Below the pieces are notes generated by a model. It saw only the letters and a program-made list of their open reading frames with translations. It made no database searches and was not told where the DNA came from. Shown piece by piece: positions 24,837-43,082 of a DNA stretch of 64,000 nt. A program made the position numbers and the translations under genes. The stretch covers positions 4,960,001-5,024,000 of the forward strand of contig NC_134440.1 in the NCBI RefSeq assembly GCF_030867145.1, written 5' to 3'. Each line of letters starts with the position of its first letter. Within the stretch, counting starts at the first letter, position 1. This stretch comes from Opisthocomus hoazin (lineage: Eukaryota; Chordata; Aves; Opisthocomiformes; Opisthocomidae).

Positions 24837-27475
24837 GTAAATGGTGGGTGCTGTGTATGTGTCCCCCCCCCCGCCACACCGGTGGCCCCCGTCCCTGTCA
24901 CCCGCATGGGGACCCCACCGATGCTGGGGTCGCCGCCATCCTCCAGCACCCCGCAGCTCTGGAGGTGCTGCCTGCAGCCCCCCCAGGAGGTGCTGCTTGC
25001 CGAGGGGGGGGGACACACATGCGGCGGGGGCCAGGGCCAGGTGGCCGGGGTGACATTTGCTCCGTCCCCGCCGTGGGGACAGCTGCTTCCTGGCTCTGCC
25101 ATCTGAACCGGCCCCGGAACGGAAACCCGGGGGGGGCCGAGCCCCCCAGCCCCGGCGGCAGCAGCAGCTGGGTTGGGAGGGGGGGTCCCCACGGCCGAGC
25201 CCCCCAGCCCCGGCTGCTGCTGGTGACCCCCAAACCCCCCCCATGGCAAAGGGGGGTGCCCCCCAGTGTCACCCTGCCTGAGCAAGGGATGCTCTGGGGA
25301 CCAGGAGCCGCATTTCGGGGGGTTGGTGGGCGAGGAGGGGGGGGGCATTTTCCTTAATGCTGCTTAGAAGGGCCTTATTAGCATATCTAATTGCGGATTG
25401 CTTATTGGCGCTGGGCGCTTTCGAAAGGAAATTACCCCCAACAGCAAATAAAATGGGGGGTGAGCCCGGTGAGGAGGGAAGGGGTCAGCTGAGATGGTGC
25501 CGTGCCCCCCCCGTACGGGGGGGTCGAATAGCATGCCCCTCGTCAGCTGCCTCCTAACGAACCCTGATTAATTAGGGGCTGGTGGCTGGTCGTGCTGGGC
25601 CCCCAAAAAGTTGTATTTTAAGGGATTTTAGGGCTGGCGTCCCGCCGACGTTCCTGGTGTGCCCCCCCCACCTTTCCCAGTGTGTCCCCCCCCTTCCCCA
25701 GTGCCCCCCCCTTTCCCTGTCCAGTGGGTTTCCAGCCTGCACGGGTGGAATCTGGGATCCCATGGGATCAGCTCCGGGTGCAGCGATGGCCGGTGAGGAT
25801 GGGGGGGACACCGCGGTGCCACTGTCCCCACCGCCGCTTGGCAGCGGGGGTCTCACCGGGTGGTTTCGCTGTGGGAGGGGACACCGCGGTGCCACTCGGG
25901 GGGTCCCATGGGTGGCCCCCCCCCACGGGGTCCCCGGCTGCGGTGACAGCTGCCGGGGGGTGGCGGGGGGGGTGGTGGCTCCAGTTACGGTGACATCAGC
26001 CCTACCTTCCCACCTGGCGCGGGTGGGGGGTGCAGGCCCCCCTCCCCCGGGGGTCTCTGGGGGGGTTGTGTGACAGCTGAGCAGCTTTCGGGACGCCGGA
26101 GCCCCCAGCGCCATCAGGGCGTCCTGGGCTGGGGGGGGAGGGGGGACACCCACCCCCAGCTATGGGACCCCCCCTCCAAGCGGCGGGGACAGCGGTGGCC
26201 GTGCCGTAGGGCCAGCGGCAGAGGCGGCCGGCGGAGCTCAGGTGGGCAGAGCGGGGTGCTGGGGGGGGGGCACGACACGGGAACCATGCCCAGATGCCAC
26301 GGGGAAGGGCTCCCATCCCTTGGGGGGGGGCTGGCAGCCCCCTCTTTGGGGTCACAGGGACCCCACTGCACTTGGGGATCGTGGCAGTGCGCCCTGGAAA
26401 TTATGGCGGGGGGGGCGCAGCAAGACTGGGGGGCTGCTCCCTCTTCGTGCCCCATCACCCCTGTGCTGGGGGTCCGGGAGATGCTGCGGGTGGGGGGGGA
26501 CACAGGGCGAGCACCTCCCCCCTCCCCAAAGCCTTGAGTGCAGGGGGTGAGGGCTGAGCGTGCTTCCAAATGGGGAAACTGAGGCACAGAGCTGGGGGCT
26601 GCAGCAGGGATGAGGTCAAGGGACATGACCGAGGCTGTTCAGCTGCTCAGTGTCGGGGACGCCCAGGCTGGAGGACCCCCCCCCCCACTCCGGACCACCC
26701 AGCGCATCCCCAGCACGGCCACCCACTGCCTCAGTTTCCCCGCAGCCACGCTGGGGCCGCGCGCGGTCACCGTCCCCTCTCGACCGCCACCGCCGTGAAT
26801 GGGTCCCTGTTTGTCACCCGTCCCCCCGCCGTGCCCCTCTCCCCGCCGACCCCCTCCTCCTCCTCCTCCTCCTCCTCGCTGCCTTCGCCGCCCGCACAAT
26901 CGCAGGCATTTATGGCGCCGGAGGCTCCGGTTACCCCGCGTCCGCTCGCTGGTCACCGCGCAGCCCGGGAGGGGGGGGGGACGGTGACACTGGACCCCTC
27001 GCTTGGGGTTACAGGCGCCCGAGGCTGCGACACGACCACCCCGCGCCCCGAATCCCACCCGGCGTGGGTGGATTCTCTGGTGGCTGATATATGGCTGAGC
27101 CTTGGGCCACTTTTCGGGGTCCCCCCTCCCTCCGGTGCCTGGGGACCCTGCGAGGACGCTTAAATTTGGTGATTTTTGGGTGCTGCTGGTGTGTGTGGGG
27201 GGACTTATGGCGTGGGGACATCATTACCCAAGTGGGACAGCTCGTTTGGGTAACAAGGCTGGGTGAGGAGCCCCCAGCACCCCTAAAGGAAAAGCTGGGG
27301 GGGGGGGAAGCCCCCTAATTCGGCTCCGGTGGTGAAAGCCTCTGAGGCTTTAATTCTAGCAATTAAATCGTTAATGGCTTTTATAAAACAGCTCAGGCAC
27401 AAAAAAAATAGATTAAAAAATAGGAATTTTCAGGGGATGCGGCCCTTCCTGGCCGGGTATCCGCCATCGTGGGAA
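24837..27475. other. No gene seen; AT-rich islands
   Basis: Mostly GC-rich DNA with G/C homopolymers. AT-rich islands are at 25345-25460 (CTTATTAGCATATCTAATTGC) and 27345-27430 (GCAATTAAATCGTTAATGGC), both candidates for conserved noncoding elements. A CTC trinucleotide run lies at 26851-26877. No exon was recognised. Confidence 0.45.
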
Positions 27476-28560
27476 TGAGGTTGGGTGTCCCTGGGCTCCG
27501 TGATTCCGTGGGGAGGGGGTTGGATATTGGATGTGACACAGTGGGGATGGAGATGGGTGTCCTTTGGGTCCCTGATTCCTTGGGGACGTTCTTGGATGTC
27601 CCCAGGGACCGTGACACCATGGGGATGGAGTTGGGTGTCCCTGGGCTCCATGACTGTGTGGGGACGAGGCTGGATGTCCTCAGGGACTGTGACACCATGG
27701 GGATGGAGTTGGGTGTCCTTTGGGTCCCTGGCACTGTGGGGACAGGGTTGGGAGTCCCCAGGGGCTGTGACACCGTGGGGATGGAGTTGGGTGTCCTTTG
27801 GGTCCCTGACTGTGGGGACATTGTTAGATGTCCCCAGGGGCTGTGACACTGTGGGGAAGGAGATGGGTGTCCTTTGGGTCCCTGACACTGTGGGGACAGG
27901 GTTGGGTGTCCCCCGGGACTGTGACACCATAGGGATGGGGTTGAGTGTCCCTGGGGTCCGTGACACCGTGGGGACATTGTTGGATGTCCCTGGCGGCTGT
28001 AACACCATGGGGATGGAATTAGGGATCCTTCGGGTCCATGGCACCGTTGGAACAGGACTGGGTGTCCCCAGGGACTGTGACACCATGGGGTTGGAGTTGG
28101 GTGTCCTTTGAGTCCGTGGCACCATAGGGACAGTAGCTGTCCTGGGGGACTGTGACGCTGTGGGGATGGGGCCAGTTGTCCCTGGGGGCTGTGACACCTT
28201 GGGGACATTGTTGGATGTCCCTGGGTCCTTGGCGCTGTGGGGACAGCCGGGTGTCCCTGGGGACTGTGACACCTTGGGGACATTGTTGGATGTCCCTGGG
28301 TCCTTGGCGCTGTGGGGACAGCCGGGTGTCCCTGGGGACTGTGACGCCGTGGGGATGGGGCCAGTTGTCCCTGGGGGCTGTGACACTGTGAGGACTGGGT
28401 CGGGTGTCCGCGGGGTCCGTGACGCTGTGGGATGGGGTCGGTTGTCCCCAGGGAGTGTGACAGCAGGGTCAGGTCCCACGGCGGCCGTGTCCCTCCCGGA
28501 GGCTGTGACACAGCAGGGTCAGGGTCAGATGTCCCCAGAGGCTGTGACACCGCAGAGGGG
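27476..28560. repeat. GACACTGTGGGGACAGGGTTGGGTGTCC minisatellite
   Basis: An array of a roughly 39-bp half-unit paired into a roughly 78-bp unit: CTGTGACACCATGGGG, then ATGGAGTTGGGTGTCC, then TTTGGGTCCCTG. About 25 half-units are visible, with point variants. Open frames on both strands (208 codons plus, 460 minus) are periodic and rejected. Confidence 0.9.
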
Positions 28561-29248
28561 ACCGGGCTGGGGACAGTGCCGGGTCTCACGAGGGGCTGGT
28601 GACACCGCAGAGGGGATGGGGACGAATCTCCCCGCTGACGCTGCCGGGCGTCCCGGCACCCTGACCCCCAGCCCCGCGCAATGTCACCCGTCCTCGCTGC
28701 CCGCGGGGGACGCGGCGGCGGGAGGGCGAGGGTTCGATCCCGCACGATCCCCGCTCTCACGGAATTGATAATCAATTAAATCCTTGCCTGGCTGCTAATT
28801 ACCCAGCCTTGCCCCCGCCCCGCTGCCCCACGGGGATGGGTGGCAGGACGGTGACAGTGGCACAGGACGGTGGCGGTGAGCCACCAGTCAAGCCCCAGTT
28901 TGGGCCCAGTAGCCCCAGTGCGGAGCTGCGCAGGCGCTGGGGGCGGCTCGGCGGGGCGCGGGGGCCGCTTTTCCCAGCATATTTGAAATTCTTCAGCCGG
29001 GGAAGGACTCGCTTCCCCATCGCCAATCCCAGCCGCGTCCCGTGCCAGCCCCTCGCCGCTGGCACCGGCCCAGCACCGGCGCTTTGAGCCCCCCACCCAC
29101 CCCTGAGACCCCCCCCGGACCCCAGCACCGGTGATGGGTTTGGGGTGCGGGTGCTGCAGGGTGGGGAGGTCAGTGGCGCACGATGGGGAGGGAACCCGGG
29201 CATCTGGGTGGGTGCTGCCCCCCCTCCCACCTCTCCCCGTGCCCGCAG
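28561..29248. other. Last stretch upstream of the SEMA6B coding exon
   Basis: An AT-rich patch at 28755-28802 (GGAATTGATAATCAATTAAATCC) and otherwise unique GC-rich DNA. It ends with a pyrimidine tract and acceptor (CCGTGCCCGCAG, AG at 29247-29248), which opens the exon carrying the SEMA6B start codon. Confidence 0.5.
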
Positions 29249-29282
29249 GTGCGGTGGGTGCCCACCTGTGCCGGGGGACAGC

Positions 29283-37304
<8,022 letters not shown>

Positions 37305-38245
37305 GGTCCCACCGTGTGCGTCCCCCCCCACCCAGGGCACTCGTGGGGTCCCCCGGCTCCCTGGGGACAGGGAGGGGTGGCTGGGCAGGAGCTGCGCGCT
37401 TGGGGTGAGATGGTGCATGGGTGGGAGGGGGGGACAGACCCCCCTGGGTGCCCCCCGATGGGGTTTGGGGGTGTCCCTGGCTGGCGTGGGGCAGTGCCCC
37501 GCGCTCCGGCTGCTGTGCCCCGGGTCGCAGGGTGGGGAGGGGTCCGTCCATCCTGTCCCCTCCCCAGGTTGGACCCAGGGACCGCGGCACCCTGGGAGGG
37601 GGATCCCTGGGGGGCAGCAGGACGGACGCACGGACACGGGCACGGCCGAGGCAGAGCAGGGCTGTGCCCCCCACCCCGCAGCCCCCAGGGGGGGCCGGTG
37701 GGTGCTGGCAGCGCCCTGGGGACACCCGGCTGGGGGTGCCGGCGGGGTGCGTTGGTTGTGGTGATGGGACACGGTGAGCATTTGGGGGGTGGGGGGGACC
37801 CCCAAACGTGTGTGTTGTCTGGGGAGGGGGCACACAACCCCTCCCGGCCTGGGGGTCAACCCCTGCCCAGTGTCAGCTTGGGGGGGCGCAGGAGGGGGCT
37901 CATCCACCCCCCTCCTCCAGCCTTCCCCTCCTGGAAAGCACAGCCCGGGTGCGGGGGCACGGCTGGGGGGGGGGTCCCCACCGAACCCACTCTCTGCTGG
38001 CAAAGGGTGCCCTTTCGGTGCCCCCCCTGCCCGACTCCGGGGTGGCGGGTCCCCGGGGGGGGGTGACAGGTCCCCGGGAGGGGTGATGGCAGGTCCCTGG
38101 GGAGGTGGCAGGTCCCCAGGGAGGTGGCAGGCTGTAAATAGGGTGGGGGGTGGCGGGTGCCCCCCCCCCCCCCCCCGCGGCCATGCATGCGGCCGCCCGC
38201 GGTCTGTACCCCGCGGCCCCAATAAACGCCCGTTTACCGGAGGCG
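37305..38245 (+). terminator. SEMA6B: SEMA6B 3'UTR and polyadenylation signal
   Basis: About 940 bp of noncoding sequence follow the stop. A canonical AATAAA lies at 38221-38226 (CCCCAATAAACGCCCG), so cleavage is expected near 38240. G-rich repeats of GGTCCCCGGGGAGG type lie at about 38048-38130, and a C18 run at 38159-38176. Confidence 0.75.
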
Positions 38246-38963
38246 AGTCCCCCGCTGCCGCCTCGGCACCTTCTTACCCCCCCCACCCCACCCCAGGGAC
38301 CCCCCGGCATTGGGGGGTGGCACTGGTCGGGGCTGGGGGGGGACCCCGAGTGTGCAAAGCCCCCCTGTGTGCACACCCCCCCCCACCCATGGGCACATGC
38401 ACATCGTGCACCCCACCCACCCCCCCTTGCACCCACCCACGCTCACCGCCCTCCCACCCCCCCACTCCCACACCCCCTCACATGCAACCGGTTCCTCTGT
38501 GCCTCAGTTTCCCCCATGCCGCTGTGCAGCACCGTGGTTTGGTGGGTGCTGGGGTCCCACAAGGTCCCTGGCAAGGCGTGAAGGTGGAAGGGGGGTGTCA
38601 AAGGGCGGGGGGTCACTGCGGGGTGACGCGGGGACGCCAGCACCCTGGCCCTGCCCCGGATGCCAGCGCGCTGGCAGCGAAGGCGGCGATTTCCCAACCG
38701 GGACGCAAGGCTGAGCCACCAGCCCCCCCGGGTGACAGCCACCGAGGAGACAGGAGGGTCCCCGAGGAGCCTCGCCGGCCGGCTGGGAAGGTGAGGGCAG
38801 GGCTGGGGGGCTCGGAGCGGGGTCGGGGACGGGGGGACATGGGGGTCGGGGCATGTCCCTGCCCGCAGCCGTGGCCTGGCCACCCCGGGGTGCGGGGACG
38901 GCAGTGGGATGGCAGCAGCAGGGCTTGCACAACCCTCGAGTGACGATGGCCACCCGCCCGCAG
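38246..38963. other. SEMA6B-LRG1 spacer
   Basis: C-rich stretch (CCCACCC words to 38500), then unique GC-rich DNA. An untranslated first exon of LRG1 could lie here, but I cannot identify one with confidence. Confidence 0.45.
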
Positions 38964-39493
38964 TCACAGAATCCCAGAATGGTGGGGGTTGGCAGGGCCC
39001 TCTGGGGGTCACCCAGCCCAACCCCCTGCCCAAGCAGGGTCACCCAGAGCAGGCTGCACAGCACCGCGGCCAGGCGGGGCTGGAATATCTCCAGAGAAGG
39101 AGACTCCACAGCCTCCCTGGGCAGCCTGGGCCAGGGCTCCATCACCCTCAGAGGGAAGAAGTTCTTCCTCGGGTTCAGCTGGAGCTTCCTCTGCTCCAGT
39201 TTGTGCCCGTTGCCCCTTGTCCTGTCGCTGGGCACCACTGGAAAGAGTCTGGCCCCGTCCTCCTGACCCCCCCCCTGCAGATATTTAGAGGCATTTCTAA
39301 GGTCCCCTCTCAGCCTTCTCTTCTCCAGGCTGAACAAGCCCAGCTCCCTCAGCCTCTCCTCGTAGGGGAGATGCTCCAGTCCCCTCCTCATCCTCGTAGC
39401 CCTCCGCTGGACTCTCTCCAGTAGCTCCTCATCTTTCTTGAACTGGGGAGCCCAGCACTGGACAGAGTACTCCAGATGCGGCCTCCACAGGGC
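38964..39493 (-). mobile_element. CR1 LINE, 5'-truncated 3' end
   Basis: Minus-strand CR1. The element 3' end is at 38964 (plus-strand TCACAGAATCCCAGAATGGT, the CR1 tail word). The reverse-transcriptase C-terminal region reads [17 protein letters not shown], then [45 protein letters not shown] and [17 protein letters not shown]. It is about 530 bp, 5'-truncated near 39493, and one of three CR1 copies in the window. It ends about 20 bp before the LRG1 start codon. Confidence 0.93.
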
Positions 39494-39513
39494 AGAGAAG
39501 AGCGAAAGAAACC

Positions 39514-40512
39514 ATGATGCCACCAGGCTGGATCCTGCTGCTGTCACTGCTGCTGCTGGACCCTGCCGCGCCGTGCTCCCCCCAGCCCAATGCCACCCGC
39601 TTCGTCTGCACCGAGCCCACCCTCAGCACCTTCCCCACCGGGCTGCCCGCGGCCACCGTAGCCGTCTCGGTGGAGTTCACGGCGCTGGCCGCCCTCCCGC
39701 CCACCGCCCTGGCCGGGCTGCCGCGGCTGCAGGAGCTGCACCTCGCCTCCAACCGCCTGGCCACCCTCCCCGAAGCCCTCCTGCGCCCCACGCCCGCCCT
39801 GCGCGTCCTCGACCTGACGGGCAACCTCCTGGCCGACCTCCCCGCCGGCATCTTCGCCAGCGCCCAACACCTCCGGCACTTGGTGCTGCGGGAGAACCGG
39901 CTGCGGGTGCTGGAGCCCGCCTGGTTCCGGCACCTTCCGTGGCTGGAGTGGCTCGACCTGGCCGCCAACGCCTTGGCCGAGGTGCCGCCGGCAGTTTTCC
40001 GCCCGCTGCGTTCCCTCCGGAGCCTGGATCTGTCCCACAACCGCCTGGCATCGCTGGCGCCGGCCGCGCTGGCCGGGCTGCGGGCGCTGGAGCGGCTCGA
40101 CCTGGAGGGCAACCGGCTGGGCACGCTGCCCGCCGCCGCCTTCGCGCCCGCGCCCGCCCTGCGCCTCCTCTTCCTCCAAGACAACGAGCTGCGGGCGCTG
40201 CCCGCCGGCGTCTTCCACCCCCTGCGTCACCTCCGCGTCCTCGACCTGGCGCGCAACCGGCTGCGGGCGCTGGAGCTGCCGCCGCGGGCCCCCGGCCCCG
40301 CGTTGGACCTCGACATCTCGGGCAACCCCTGGGCCTGCGGGTGCCGGCTGCTGGCGCTGCTGCGGCGGGCGACGCCGCGGCTCTCCGGCGCCCGCCAGAC
40401 CCTCTGCGCCAGCCCCGCGCCGCTCCGGGGACGGGAGGTGGCCGCCGTGAGCCGGGATGGGGACACGGGCTGTAAGGAGGAGGGGGACGGGCAGCGCGCC
40501 CCGGAGCCCTAG
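39514..40512 (+). CDS. LRG1: Leucine-rich alpha-2-glycoprotein 1
   Basis: Secreted LRR plasma glycoprotein (in mammals an acute-phase protein that modulates TGF-beta signalling and binds cytochrome c). The single open frame has 332 codons (human 347). Residues 1-20 are a signal peptide ([10 protein letters not shown]). Cys21/Cys32 and an N-glycosylation site, Asn26-Ala-Thr, form a short N-cap. Eight LRRs of 24 residues run from about 70 to 260 ([71 protein letters not shown]). An LRRCT cap follows ([19 protein letters not shown] ... CASP ... DTGC). The order SEMA6B-LRG1-PLIN5 matches the human locus. Two ATGs in tandem (39514, 39517) are possible starts. Human LRG1 has a short separate first coding exon; no counterpart was identified here. 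Confidence 0.95.
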   Translation: MMPPGWILLLSLLLLDPAAPCSPQPNATRFVCTEPTLSTFPTGLPAATVAVSVEFTALAALPPTALAGLPRLQELHLASNRLATLPEALLRPTPALRVLDLTGNLLADLPAGIFASAQHLRHLVLRENRLRVLEPAWFRHLPWLEWLDLAANALAEVPPAVFRPLRSLRSLDLSHNRLASLAPAALAGLRALERLDLEGNRLGTLPAAAFAPAPALRLLFLQDNELRALPAGVFHPLRHLRVLDLARNRLRALELPPRAPGPALDLDISGNPWACGCRLLALLRRATPRLSGARQTLCASPAPLRGREVAAVSRDGDTGCKEEGDGQRAPEP

Positions 40513-40775
40513 GCGAGGGGCGCGGTGTCACCCCGGGGTGCCTCTGCGTGTCCCCTCCCTCTCGGCATGCTGAGCTCTCCTGGGGAAACTGAGGCAGGGG
40601 GACAGGGGTGCAGGTGTCCCCGGCCCGATGGCCCCTGTCCCCATCCCGTGAAGCCCATCCCAGCGGTCCCCAGCCCCATCCCGCCTGGCTCACGCTGTCC
40701 CACATCCCTGTCCCCACCCCACCTGGCATGTGTCCCTGTCCCCACCGCACATTAAACGTGGTCACTTGGTGCCAC
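40513..40775 (+). terminator. LRG1: LRG1 3'UTR and polyadenylation signal
   Basis: A short 3'UTR with ATTAAA at 40751-40756 (CGCACATTAAACGTGG), followed by a GT-rich stretch (GTGTGTTGTCCTGTG) suited to cleavage near 40770-40790. Confidence 0.65.
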
Positions 40776-40974
40776 CACACACGTTCTCCCGTGTGTTGTC
40801 CTGTGACGTCCCTGGGGACAAGGCAGTGACGGGACTGTGTCCCCTGGCTGTGCCCATCCCATCGCTGCTGTGTCCCCAGGCCAGCCCCTGGGGTTGCCCA
40901 CCACCCTCTGGTGACACTGCTGTCCCCTGGCTTGAGCAATCCCAGGGGCTGGGGGAGGCCTGGGGGGCTCCGCT

Positions 40975-41790
40975 TGGCTGGGTAACACCCAGCTTGGGGA
41001 CGTCGGGCACGGAGATGCTTGGCCTGGGGACACCTGGCATTGGGTCAGTTGGTATGGGGACATCTGGGGTGGGGACACTTGGCATTGTGATGCTTGGCAA
41101 GAGGACACCTGGTGTGGGGACATGTGTCAAGGAGATGCTTGGTATGGAGATGTTTGGCATGGGGACACCTGGCAGAGGGACGCCTGGTATGGGGACACTT
41201 GGTATGGAGATGCTTGTCATGGGGACACCTGTCATAGGACACCTGGCATGGGGACACTTGGTAATGGGGACACCTGAGGTGGGGATATTTGGTATGAGAT
41301 ACTTGCCATGGAGATGCCTGGCATGGGGACACATGTCAAGGGGACACGTGGTACGGAGATGTTTGGCACGGGGACACCTGGTGAAGGGACACCTTGGGTG
41401 GGGGCACCTGGGGTGGGAACACTTGGTATGGAGATACCAGGCATGGGGACACCTGGGGCCTCTTTGGTGTGGAGATGCCAGGCATGGGGATGGCATGGGG
41501 ACACCTGGTGTGGGGACATGTGGGGTGGGGGCACCTGGGGTGAGGACACTTGGTGTGGAGATGCCAGGCGTGGGGATGGAACGGGGATGGCATGGGGACA
41601 CCTGGCATGGGGATGGCATGGGGATACCTGGCATGGCGACAGCTGGGGTGGGGACACCTGGGGTGGGGACACTTGTGGAGACGTTTGGGGTGGGGGCCCA
41701 TGGCTTGGGGACACTTGGTGTGGAGATGCCAGGCGTGGGGACACCTGGGGAGGGGACACCCATGGTGAGGACCCCTGGCTGGGGACCCCC
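40975..41790. repeat. GGGGACACCTGGCATGGGGA minisatellite
   Basis: About 45 copies of a 16- to 18-bp unit (GGGGACACTTGGTATGG, AGATGCTTGGCAT) in mixed order lie between LRG1 and the PLIN5 promoter. Translations in all frames are periodic (MGTPGVGT, CPHARCPH) and not genes. Confidence 0.92.
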
Positions 41791-41904
41791 GGGGCCTCGG
41801 GACGTTGCGGACCCCCCAGGGCAGGATCGGGCCCCCCCCGGCTCCACGTGGAACCCCCCCACGTGGCGGCACCTCCCGAAAGCCCGCCCCTCCGCCCTCC
41901 TCTC

Positions 41905-42055
41905 CCTCCTCATTGGTGGCGGCGCGGCCCTCCCCTTCGCTGATTGGCTCCCGCCGCCAACTATGAATCCGGCGCTGGGCGGGGGCCGGGGATCGCGACC
42001 TGGGATCGCGATTACGACGGGGGTCGCGACAGATCCCACCCCACCCCCCCGCCCC
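41905..42055 (+). promoter_or_regulatory. PLIN5: PLIN5 promoter and noncoding exon 1
   Basis: Two inverted CCAAT boxes (ATTGG) at 41912-41916 and 41943-41947 are 31 bp apart, about three helical turns, the paired layout known for NF-Y. They are followed by CpG-rich DNA (GCGCTGGGCGGGGGCCGGGG) and a strong donor, CCGCCCC|GTAAGTACCG, at 42055/42056. The next acceptor, at 43071, precedes the start codon, so this is most simply the untranslated first exon of PLIN5. Transcription start not determined; probably near 41980-42000. Confidence 0.6.
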
Positions 42056-42299
42056 GTAAGTACCGTCCGAGGGCCATGGCGGCAGCTGGAGGGCAGAAAC
42101 GGGCCCGCGTGGGTGCCGGGGGTTCCCCGGGGATCCCGGGTTCACGGCCCGGGGGGGCCGGGGTCGGGGGGTTTGGGGGGGGCTGCGGGGGCTGACGGGG
42201 GGCAGAGCCCGCCCGGGCTGCTGAGAGCGGGGCTGGGGGGTCCCAAGTGTCCCCTGCCAGTCGTCCCCCCCTGCCCTTCCGTGATGGGTGCCCCCCCCA

Positions 42300-42580
42300 C
42301 CCCCCCCCGGGACCCGCTGGGGCCTGACCCCCCCGGGACCCAAGGGGACCTGACCCCTTCCCCGGGACTCAAAGGGAAGGGGACCTGCCCCCTCCCCAGG
42401 GACCTACCAACCCCAGGGACCCAAGGGGACCTACCCCAGCCAGGGACCTGCCCCCGGGACTCGAAGGGACCTGTCCCCCCACCAGGAACCAAGGGGCAGG
42501 GGACCTGTCCCCCCGCAGGGACCCAAGGGGACCTGTCCCCCCCCGAAACTGCCCCCGGGGACCCAAGGTGCAGCCGCGGG
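42300..42580. repeat. GGGACCCAAGGGGACCTG repeat, PLIN5 intron 1
   Basis: A degenerate repeat of CCCGGGACCCAAGGGGACCTGTCCC words in the intron between the noncoding exon and the exon carrying the start codon. Confidence 0.8.
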
Positions 42581-43082
42581 GCAGCGGGACCCCCCCAAAG
42601 GGCAGAGGCGCTGCCGGCGGGGGGGGGGGGGGTCGGGTGGGGCTGGCGGCGGCTCCGAGGTGGCGGTGACCGGTGGCACGTCCCCAGCAGAGGCTTGCGA
42701 AAGGCCCCGGCTTCCGGCTGAATCACCCCGAAACCCCTCCCCGGCCCCAAACCGGGCGGGGGGGGACCCAAGGGGGACTGGGGGGGACACAAGGGGGACT
42801 GGGGGGGCCCAAGCCCACCGGCTCCGGTAGGGCGGGAGTTCACCCCCATCCCCAAACCCCTTACAGACCCCCCCTTGAGCGGCTCAGAGGCCCCCAGCTG
42901 CCTCCCACTGGTGTGGTGAGTTGGGGGGTCTCAGCCCTCGGAGAAGCAGGGGCTGGGGGGGCTCAGCCCCACCACGTGCTGCTTTCCTTGGCTCGGCGAG
43001 GGGCGGCCGTGGGGCTTGGGGTCCCAGGGGTCCACCCGTAGCACCCCACGATCTTTCTCTTCCCACCGCAGCCGCCGAGGCC

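Noticed and set aside
22853-25348. 831-codon minus-strand open frame
   Set aside because: Mostly a translation of the GGGGACAGGGCACC minisatellite (PQGAHVPR-type repeats). No family resemblance and no splice or polyA context.
39438-40475. 345-codon plus frame overlapping LRG1, and large minus frames
   Set aside because: Shadow frames of the LRG1 LRR exon. Only the frame from 39514 gives the periodic LxxLxLxxNxL pattern and caps.
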